A model generated the notes under the pieces. It worked only from the letters and a program-made list of their open reading frames with translations. It did not search any database and had not been told where the DNA came from. A DNA stretch of 64,000 bases, taken from assembly GCF_000787575.1 (NCBI RefSeq), contig NW_012236493.1:124001-188000 (forward strand), written 5' to 3'. The position numbers and the translations under genes were made by a program. Shown piece by piece: positions 56,469 to 64,000 of this stretch (within the stretch, counting starts at the first letter, position 1; the number at the start of each line of letters is the position of its first letter). The DNA is from Acytostelium subglobosum LB1 (Eukaryota > Evosea > Eumycetozoa > Acytosteliales > Acytosteliaceae).

Positions 56469-58375
56469 CTACCTGAACCTTGAGAGGTTTATTCGCTCAA
56501 AGTTAAGTGTGTCCTCACCGAGTATATATGGATTGTTCTCGATTGTAGTGTACAGGTCTTGGATGGTGAGGCTGTGCTGCTGGTTGGAAGTGTTGGTCAT
56601 TGCAGTGTCCACAACTGCAGTACCGAATATATTCTCTGGTATCTTATAAACTGGTACACTAAATGATAACAATGGATTCTTTGAGAGGAAGTAATTTGGA
56701 TTGGTCAACTTGTTGTTGCTGTTGGTGCTGGTAACTGGTGGAGTGGATGTGGAAGGTGGAGTGGCTGATGATGTTGCCGTTGTTGTTGATGTAGATGTTG
56801 AAGTTGATGTTGTCGGCGTTTGTGATGTATTGTTGTTGTTGTTGGTGTCCACATCCATTGATTCACTGACAGGTTCATCATGGTCGCCACCACCACCGCC
56901 ATTGCCATTGATGTTGTTTGTGTCCACATTGTCGCCACTGCCACTGCCATTGATGTTTGATTGTGGCGATGATGAATCATTGCTATGACCAAGACCATGA
57001 CCATGACCATGAATCGACGATGATGAAGACTTGAGGGTAAGTTGTGATGTCGATGGTTTCCTGGATTTGATAGGAACGACTTGGTTGTTAGCCTCCATCT
57101 CGCCATAGTGATCGTATTGGTAGGCAAGATAGAATGGTGGCGGTGATTGATTGGCCGGAACAATGCTGGCTCCATCGGCATCTGTCAGTGCATCATCAGG
57201 CTGCCATTGATGCATTGGCAGACTGTTGTAAAGTATATCGCGAATGTGTTGCTCCAGTGCCATCATCATATAGATCACCGACTGTCTTGACACGCCAGAC
57301 AGGCCAGACTCGCATGCGATAGTCTCCATTCGATCCTTGAGTGCCTGAATCTCGGGGCAGTACAGCAGCGAGTCTTGAAGTATGTACAGGTTAGTTAGGG
57401 AAGTCGTTCACTCGCTCGCTCATTCAGATTCAACTTACACTTTGGATGTATCCTCTTCTCACCTCGTCCCGCTCCACCAGACTGAGACAAGCTGAGAGAT
57501 GAGGGGTTCTTGGGCCTCTTGGGCCTGCTGGGTTTCTTGGCGTTGGTCGGAGTCTTATCGGTGGACACTGATAGCTTGTCCTTCTTCTTGTCCTTGCCAT
57601 CCTTTGATCTATTCTTGTTTTTATCCTTGCTGCTGCTACTGCTGCTGTTGCCGGCTGATGCGGCGTTTCCAGCTGTGGCGGCGGCCGACCCAGTTGATGC
57701 CGGTGCCGTTGTTGTCGGCGATTCGGGGACGACTGTCACTGGTATGGTCGATGGTGTAAATGTTGTTATCTTCTTCTTTGCGATTGCCTTTGGTGGTTCA
57801 TGAGTAGGCGGTGAAGTCTTGGCGTAGAATGAGTTGAATATCAATGCTTTAAAGAATGCATTATGGAGGTGTACTGGAGGGTGATGTTAGTCAGTCACAA
57901 CATTGATTGATTGATTGATTGATTGATTGANNNNNNNNNNNNNNNNNNNNNNNNNNNNNNNNNNNNNNNNNNNNNNNNNNNNNNNNNNNNNNNNNNNNNN
58001 NNNNNNNNNNNNNNNNNNNNNNNNNNNNNNATTGATTGATTGAATGATTTGAATGATTGAACTCATACGGTTTGATTCGGTGAGGTAGTTGGTTACAAAG
58101 TAGTCGAGTTCACGCTTTGACAGCTTGCCTTGGAGGAACTTCTTGATGTAGTCCCAATATAGATCGATCTTATCACTCAATGCTGTACTTAGTTGTTTCT
58201 TCAATGGCATTAGATCTATACGATCCATTGATTGACCACCTATTGGTGGAGGATATGATGAATCCCTATTTCTATCTTTATCCTTATCCTTATCTTTATC
58301 TTTATCTTTATCCTTCTCTCTATCTCTATCTCTTTCTTTACCCTTGTGATGGGTATCATTATTTGACTTTCCCAT
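56469..58375 (-). CDS. tada1: TADA1/Ada1 (Hfi1)-like SAGA coactivator subunit
   Basis: Three exons on the minus strand: 58375-58069, 57873-57439, 57373-56469, giving about 548 residues. Intron 1 (57874-58068) contains the 100-N assembly gap, so an additional exon there cannot be excluded. After a Lys/Asp-rich start, the SAGA-Tad1 helix region reads LSDKIDLYWDYIKKFLQGKL and SKRELDYFVTNYL. It continues over intron 1 as LHLHNAFFKALIFN. This is the H2A-like part that in yeast Ada1 and human TADA1 pairs with TAF12. The middle is Ser/Thr/Ala-rich. LLYCPEIQALKDRM and a conserved C-terminal block (TIQDLYTTIENNPYILGE) match the family. It is a nuclear, histone-acetyltransferase coactivator component. 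Confidence 0.85.
57931..58030. other. 100-N assembly gap
   Basis: Exactly 100 N characters flanked on both sides by ATTGATTG repeats. A fixed-size scaffold gap caused by the tandem repeat is likely, so true length is unknown. It falls inside the first intron of the TADA1-like gene. Confidence 0.95.
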
Positions 58376-58696
58376 CTCTCTCCTATATCAGTTGATATTA
58401 ATGATGTTGTTGTCGATGTCGATGTTGATGTTGACGTTGAAGTTGATGTTGATGTCGGACTCTTTCCCTCACTTCTCTTTAGTTGTTCAACAAACAGAAG
58501 AATAACTTCAAAAGTTGTGTGAATTTGTGTTTTTTTTAGCGCGAAGTCATTGAGGTGGATTCCATGGAATTAATGGATAAATGAATGAAGTGTGGAAGGT
58601 TGGATACTTTAATGACACATAGAGAGATATACAATAGAGCTCAACTCTGCTTTCACTCTTTATCAATAACATCACAATCAATTAATTAATTAATAA
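58376..58696. other. Intergenic spacer
   Basis: About 320 bp between the TADA1-like start and the eIF4A3 stop. A GATGTTGATGTTGA run at about 58400-58455 lies next to the TADA1-like start, then AT-rich DNA with an AATT run. No gene seen. Confidence 0.55.
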
Positions 58697-60232
58697 TTAG
58701 TTGATCGAATCGGCAAAGTTCATTCTGGATGATTGAAAGAGGAGGAGGGGGATAATGTTAGTAACCTATCCAGGAAGTTATAATATATATGAAGGTAATA
58801 GCATACGGCATCTCATCGATTTGAGTGGAATAGAATTGTTCGATATCTCTCAATATTCTAATGTCACTACTCTTGACAAAGTTGATTGCCACTCCCTTGC
58901 GACCAAAACGACCTGATCTTCCAATCCTGTGAATATAGTTCTCACGATCATTTGGCAAGTCATAATTGATTACCAATGAAACCTGCTGGACATCAATGCC
59001 TCTTGCCAAGATATCTGTTGTAATGAGCACACGACTTTGATTGATTGATTGATTGTGATTGGATTTGGTTAGTTAAAGTGATCAATCGATTGATATGATG
59101 TGTACACATACTTTTCGCCTGATCTGAATGACTTGAGAATCTCCTCACGTTCCTTCTGTTCCATGTTACCATGCATTGAGGCAACTGTGAAGTTGGCTTC
59201 ACGCATCTTCTCGGTGAGAGCATCGACCTTTGTTTTGGTGTTGCAGAATATGACGGCTTGAGTGATGGTGAGCGAGTCGTAGATGTCGCACAGTGTTCCA
59301 AACTTCCACTCCTCCTTCTCCACAGACACAAAGAACTGCTTGATGCCCTCGAGCGTCAGCTCATCACGCTTCAAAAGGATCTTGACGGGGTCGGTCATGA
59401 ACTTGTCTGTCATTGTGACGACGTCCTGTGTGAGTGTGGCCGACACCAGCACGATCTGTGTGGCTGGCGGCAGATATCTGTAGACGTCGTTGATCTGTTG
59501 CTGGAAGCCCATGCCGAGCATCTCGTCGGCCTCGTCGAGAATCATCATCTTGATGTGTCTAGTCTGTAGCGCCTTTCTCGAGATAAGGTCGATCACACGG
59601 CCTGGTGTGCCACTGACAATGTGTACGCCAGCCTCCAGACGACGAAGGTCCTCGGCGATGGTCTTTTGTCCAATGAATGAGTGCACCTGCACGCTCATGA
59701 AGCCGCCAAGCGCCATCAGCACCTTTTGAATCTGCTGTGCCAGCTCACGTGTTGGCGAGAGGATGAGCACCTGAGGCGACTTGATGCTGGGATCGACTGA
59801 TTGCAATGCGCCAATGGAGAACGTCGCTGTCTTGCCCGTGCCACTCTGTGCCTGAGCTATTGTGTCGTGTCCTTTAATGATGGGGAGAATCGCACGCTGT
59901 TGAATGGCCGATGGCTTCTCGAAACCAAAGCCATATATGCCTCTGAGTAGGTCGTCTTTAAGATGCATCGATTCAAATGTCGGGCACACCTCAATCTTTT
60001 GCTTTGCCTGTGTCTCATACTCTGCTGGGCCACCAGCAGCTGAGCTATCGCCCTTCTTTCCTCCTGCTGGGGCTCTTCCGCCCTCCTCCTTTCTAGTATC
60101 CTTTCTATTTCCTGATGCTAAAGTATCCATGTCATATGTTAGCTAATCAATCATTATTATGTTTCAAATGATTGAATGAACAAATGAATGAAGGATATAT
60201 GAATACTTGTACTCACCTCTATATATAGACAT
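58697..60232 (-). CDS. eif4a3: eIF4A3-type DEAD-box helicase (exon-junction complex)
   Basis: Four exons on the minus strand: 60232-60217, 60117-59112, 59034-58807, 58724-58697, giving about 425 residues. Helicase motifs: [13 protein letters not shown] (Q), AQSGTGKT (I), PTRELA, GTPGR, DEAD (II), SAT (III), VIFCNTK, and [13 protein letters not shown] (VI). The stretch [20 protein letters not shown] plus the tiny last exon MNFADSIN is the eIF4A3/Fal1 C-terminus rather than eIF4A1. The protein clamps spliced mRNA within the exon-junction complex. The 16-nt first exon is inferred: donor GTGAGT, a CTAAC branch-like site and TAG acceptor join in frame. The alternative is an unspliced start at 60130 (424 residues). 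The N-terminus has an unusual Gly/Ala/Lys-rich insert. Confidence 0.93.
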
Positions 60233-60449
60233 GGTTAATGTAATGTATATTGAATGTGTGTGTATATATATAAATATGTAATGTAATAACTGAATGAATA
60301 TTAATATCAGTTTGAACTTGTTGTTGAATGATTGAAAGTTGACAATGTGCATTGTCAAACCGAGCTGGTCAAGCGTGTTTCACGTGGACTCTTTTTAAAT
60401 TTAATTTGAACTTCCAATCAAATCTGGTGGGTTGTTTAATAAATAATAA

Positions 60450-61615
60450 TTATTGAGGCTGGATGAATCGTTGGAAGATATTGCAATTATCTTTCTCTAT
60501 CAGTTGCTTTAGATTCTCGGTCGGTATGATGCCACCTTCAAGATACTTGGATAAAATTATCGAGTGGTCACTTATGTTGTTAAGTCTAATGTTGATGTGG
60601 AAATTGTTGGTTTGGAGATTGATGGTCTGTAAGCTGCTAGGTAATGACTCCATTGGATTTGGTATAAAGAAGTTTATCCTAAAGCTACTGTCACATATCA
60701 GGACGAGTTTAAACAGATGGGGGATAGTCCCTGATTCAATCATCTGATAGAACTCGGCACCGATGCGAAGAGTGTGCAGTAGCCTAGGCAGACATCCAAA
60801 GAAGATGGGCAGGTTGTATTTACGTCCAAACTCGACAGTGCCGACTGACGATGGGATGCTGCCTCGTTTCAATGGTTTGTTGAATCGGTAGCCAAATGTG
60901 ACGTTCGAGAGGTTTGGTGGCAGATGTCCCATCCGTATCGGTTGATTAAAGGCATCGCCAAAGATGAGAGTTGTAAGAGATGGAGGTAGGATTTTGGGCT
61001 TTAGGATCTGATTGAATTGATAACCAAACTCTATATGAGTCACATGGGAGGGGATGACATTGAGCCCAAGAGGTTTGTTGTATGAATATCCAAAATTAAT
61101 GTTGGTCACTGATTCTGGAATCACATCCGGAGGGATATTTGTATTAAAATCGTTTCCAAATATCAGTTTGGTAATGTTTGTAGGGATTGAACCTGGTACA
61201 ATCAAATGATTAAAGTCATTACTAAAACACATCACATTGCTATATATTATTGTGGCTAAGATAGTCTTGTTAGTCAATACTATAATAAGAATATGTAACA
61301 CATTTGATTCCTACCTTTATCTTTATCGTCATTATCTGTCAATGTTATGTTGTTGAATGTTTTATCGAGTGAATCTGGTGACGACGATAGGAATGAATGT
61401 TGAAGTTCATTGTAGAATGAGTTTAAGCAGAATGGGAATGTCGATCGTTTATAGGATGCAAGGGATATGTCGCCCAAGATGAAGTGCAAGTACTTTGACC
61501 TATCTACAAACAATCTCTTTGAGGACAATACCAAGTTGATCCTGTCAATGTTGTCCGGTAGGAGCGAAACTATTTCTCTAATCAATATATGAGGTAGTTG
61601 TTCAACTGGGAACAT
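60450..61615 (-). CDS. FNIP-repeat protein with F-box-like N-terminus
   Basis: Two exons on the minus strand, 61615-61315 and 61255-60450, giving 368 residues. The start is the first in-frame ATG; the open frame continues three codons beyond. Residues 1-45 (FPVEQLPHILIREIVSLL ... LVLSSKRLF) look like an F-box. From about residue 115 there are six to seven FNIP repeats of 22 residues, with the core F-x-N-x-P-x(3)-x-IP (for example FNQPIRMGHLPPNL and FNKPLKRGSIPSSV). This family is greatly expanded in dictyostelids. F-box members would recruit targets to SCF ubiquitin ligases; that role is inferred. The intron is short (59 bp, GTAGGA ... TTAG). Confidence 0.88.
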
Positions 61616-61949
61616 AATCAACAAACATTATATTTATAGAATTGTATGTGTATAAATTATAACTCTTTATGTGAATATATGTATATATATGTATGAATGA
61701 ATAATGAATGAATGAGCCTACCAACTTGAATGAATGAAAGTAAGAGCGCAATAAGGATTGTTCCTTTTAAGGAGTTGTGTGTGTAGCATACCAATAACCA
61801 CACTCTACACAATCGATCCTACACCACCCCCTAACTCACTCATCATCCCACTATTCTCTCATGATCTCTATCTCTGTCTTAAGACAATCATTATTAAAAA
61901 CATATAAAGACGAACAGATTGATTTGAATGAATGTGACATTTAGTCCTT
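61616..61949. other. Intergenic spacer
   Basis: About 330 bp, AT-rich, with ATGTATATAT and GAAT runs (61680-61735), then a CACACTCTAC/CACCCCC pyrimidine block (61795-61860). No gene recognised. Confidence 0.5.
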
Positions 61950-62243
61950 TTATGGAGATGATGTGGATCTGTTGTTCCTCTTACGCATGTCGGCCATTGT
62001 ATCGAGGGAGAACAGGTTCATGTACTTTTGATTGAGCGAGCCAGCTGCTTTGGACAGGCGATCGATTCGACGGGCATTGTTATTATTATTATGGTTATTG
62101 TTATTGTTATTGTTGTATCGGCTATTTCTTAGAAGACTTGTTGTATCTCCCCTTCTTAGTCTTGAAGCAGAGGCATTGTTTGAAGAGGGGTCATCAACCT
62201 CGCGAAGTATATTAAATGACCGGATATCAACTGCCTTTTCCAT
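61950..62243 (-). CDS. Small Asn-rich basic protein, unknown
   Basis: 97 residues, single exon. An Asn run with one His (about residues 44-55) is flanked by Arg-rich segments (SASRLRRGDTTSLLRNSR; RRIDRLSKAAGSLNQKYMN), and the end MADMRKRNNRSTSSP is basic. The non-repeat parts look like amphipathic helices and have good codon usage. I see no signal or TM segment and no known family. A gene is probable because the frame uses a normal ATG, ends cleanly and lies in a spacer otherwise without one. Confidence 0.55.
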   Translation of the reverse strand: MEKAVDIRSFNILREVDDPSSNNASASRLRRGDTTSLLRNSRYNNNNNNNHNNNNNARRIDRLSKAAGSLNQKYMNLFSLDTMADMRKRNNRSTSSP

Positions 62244-62982
62244 AATGTATAATTAGATTGATTGATTGATAGAGAAAGATAGATATTGAGAATGAAGATG
62301 TTATATATGAAATGGATGAATAGATAGATAATGGACTGTTAATGGAAGAGAGTTATGGTGAATGAATGTCATGTGTCACTAACCCATACACTCATCATGA
62401 TATAGCATAGTATAGTATGACAATGAGTGATATACGACCCACATCCCCGATGATCATGATATATATCAACCACTTCCAACTCATTGCATATGGTAGTAGA
62501 GCAATGAATGTTGTATTTAGTGTTTGAAGTTAGTAGACCGCAATGAATCAACTTCACAACCCCATCATACTTGATGTCCCACTGATATGAAGTGATGAGT
62601 CAGTCTTACCAACACAAACTCATTCACACACTACCACATACTCCTACAATAATCATACACATACACACTCACACTATGTGTGTTGATTGATTATGACACC
62701 TGACGACTTTACAACTTTACCTATTCAATTTGTGATCTCATATAGGTGTGATTGATAACTACAGCCCATTCTGACCAAGTACGTTGTAGCAATGTCCAGG
62801 TGGTAGCATGTCCGATCGTTTGATCATTGATCTACAGTTCTGAGTTCTCCACTTGGTGTCCCAACGATATTGACAAATCAATAATGAGTTTATTGAGGAC
62901 GATCATCCATGCTACCAGGTACTATCCAGTAGCATAAACCAAATATGATGGATGATCCAATCACTCCTTCTCAATCTGATGA
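62244..62982. other. Intergenic region
   Basis: About 740 bp of AT-rich DNA with GATA/GAAT runs near 62255-62350 and a CACA-rich run near 62620-62670. Blocks at 62420-62500 and 62770-62900 are moderately GC-rich but carry no frame I can support. It should include the small gene's promoter and the 3' UTR of the next gene. Confidence 0.45.
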
Positions 62983-64000
62983 TCAACGTTTGGCCAACAC
63001 AGTTGTTGAATGAAAGGCCAAATAGTCTTTGAGTGCCTTTGATGGCTCATTGACACGTGCATGTGGTAGCAGTGTTAAATAGTCGAGTGCCAGGTTTTCC
63101 GAGTTATCGCGTGCAGTCACATCCTTGGCCAGATAGCTCGCATTCTTGGTGAGTACCAGTGTGTGAGGAACACCTTTACGGTCAATATCCGAGCTCAAGC
63201 CATATCCGTGGATCTGTGACAGAATGTGATTCCTATCCTTCTCCTTGACCTTGAACCTCGCAGTCAGGTCTTGCGAACTGAGATACTTGGCCAGCACCTT
63301 ACAGTGTTCGCATGCGCATCTCAGTGTACATCTTCGCTCATTGCCCGTGGGGTAGGGCAATGATGATGCCTCCAGGCACTTCCTGGATGCCTTGTCCCAG
63401 AGGTGGCAGTAGTACTTTGAGGTCTGGCCATATTGTTTGAACAACTGTTGCACCAACTCGTACAACATGTTTGGTTCGATGTCTGCCAACACATTGATAT
63501 AGCTCTCAATCTTTGACTGATGGGGATGCACCAGGTCCCAGAGCGACACCATGAACTTCACCGATGACCCGAGGTTTCTTGAGTGAATGGCGCCAACGAC
63601 TCCACTCACCATCCTTTGGAGTAGATGGTGCCAGTGTTGGCTGTGTGCTATCCACTCTGGATGTGCAGTGTTTATCCTTTCAAACACGGGGATGTGTTCG
63701 TAAAGGTCATTCATTGTTATGACTCGGTCAGAGTGGCTAATGAGTGACAGGTACACCGCCTTGATAAAGTCCAGTGACATGTAGCTTGGAAGAGTGCCAG
63801 GTGTCTCCAGATCCTTGAGCATCGATTCAATGTACGCCAGTCTCGAGTCCAATGATGATCCAGTGATATTGTTGTTGTTGGTCATCATAGTAATGTACTG
63901 TCTCTGATCAAACACGGCAAGCTTTGAGATTAACTGCAAGCGGTCCTTGGCAAACACTGGATATTCGTTGAATAGTGTGTCCAGGTCCCTCTGGAGCTGC
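62983..64000 (-). CDS. C-terminal part of a large protein, 5' end outside the window
   Basis: The minus-strand frame is open from the window edge to a stop at 62983-62985, about 338 residues visible; the apparent start near 63957 is only a GTG inside a longer frame. The region is mostly helical. Near residues 228-255 from the edge it has a Cys cluster, CTLRCACEHCKVLAKYLSS, followed by FKVKEKDRNHILSQI and later VPHTLVLTKNASYL. Similar C-x-C-x(2)-C then H-x(3) layouts occur at the C-termini of uncharacterised amoebal/fungal proteins carrying 2-oxoglutarate oxygenase domains, but that is from memory of the pattern and not proof. Function left open. Confidence 0.65.
   Translation of the reverse strand, partial: QLQRDLDTLFNEYPVFAKDRLQLISKLAVFDQRQYITMMTNNNNITGSSLDSRLAYIESMLKDLETPGTLPSYMSLDFIKAVYLSLISHSDRVITMNDLYEHIPVFERINTAHPEWIAHSQHWHHLLQRMVSGVVGAIHSRNLGSSVKFMVSLWDLVHPHQSKIESYINVLADIEPNMLYELVQQLFKQYGQTSKYYCHLWDKASRKCLEASSLPYPTGNERRCTLRCACEHCKVLAKYLSSQDLTARFKVKEKDRNHILSQIHGYGLSSDIDRKGVPHTLVLTKNASYLAKDVTARDNSENLALDYLTLLPHARVNEPSKALKDYLAFHSTTVLAKR

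Overview
The window is nuclear DNA of a dictyostelid social amoeba. Three things point there. Genes are dense, with short GT-AG introns of mostly 55-100 bp. Coding sequence is interrupted by homopolymeric Asn, Gln and His tracts. The families are typical of the group: Roco kinase, FNIP-repeat protein, MrfA/MYRF-type factor, TKL kinase with ankyrin repeats, and paired GT10 fucosyltransferases. Coding regions are clearly more GC-rich than in D. discoideum, so another dictyostelid lineage is likely, but the species cannot be fixed from this sequence alone. Spacers and introns are full of TCAA/ATTG tetranucleotide runs. The assembly has a 100-N gap (57931-58030) and a few single Ns.

Layout. 1-6.3 kb is a glycan block: a 5'-truncated GT49/LARGE-like glycosyltransferase, two GT10 fucosyltransferase paralogues and, between them on the other strand, a di-N-acetylchitobiase. 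6.6-8.4 kb holds a secreted Cys-rich protein and the splicing factor BUD31. After 1.3 kb of spacer comes a 1697-residue Cys-rich 7-TM receptor-like gene (9.6-15.0 kb), an unusual palindromic spacer, SEC24 (COPII coat), an ankyrin-TKL kinase, a DUF6314-like protein and a PET117-like mitochondrial factor.

23.8-38 kb: a MYRF/MrfA membrane-tethered transcription factor (minus strand), an EEF1A lysine methyltransferase-like enzyme, an atypical sirtuin, a secreted Cys-rich protein (minus), cytosolic threonyl-tRNA synthetase, an LRR protein, a dTDP-glucose 4,6-dehydratase-like SDR and a small ankyrin protein (minus). After a 1.45-kb spacer containing strong inverted repeats comes a Roco family kinase (39.7-46.2 kb) with LRR, Roc, COR, kinase, WD and PH segments. 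Its reading frame is interrupted by an apparent one-base loss near 45342.

46.4-64 kb: a multi-pass membrane protein (minus), the GTPase DRG2 (with a GC-AG intron), a Cys-phosphatase, a small two-TM protein, a three-RRM RNA-binding protein (minus), a SAGA subunit TADA1/Ada1-like protein (minus, gap inside its intron), the exon-junction helicase eIF4A3 (minus), an F-box-like/FNIP protein (minus), a small Asn-rich protein (minus) and the C-terminal part of a large protein cut by the window end (minus).

These are mostly independent housekeeping and signalling genes. The only functional neighbourhood I can argue for is the glycan-processing block at the left end. Gene models were built by hand from reading frames, splice signals and family conservation, so exon borders are predictions. 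I found no tRNA, rRNA, CRISPR array or intact mobile element.
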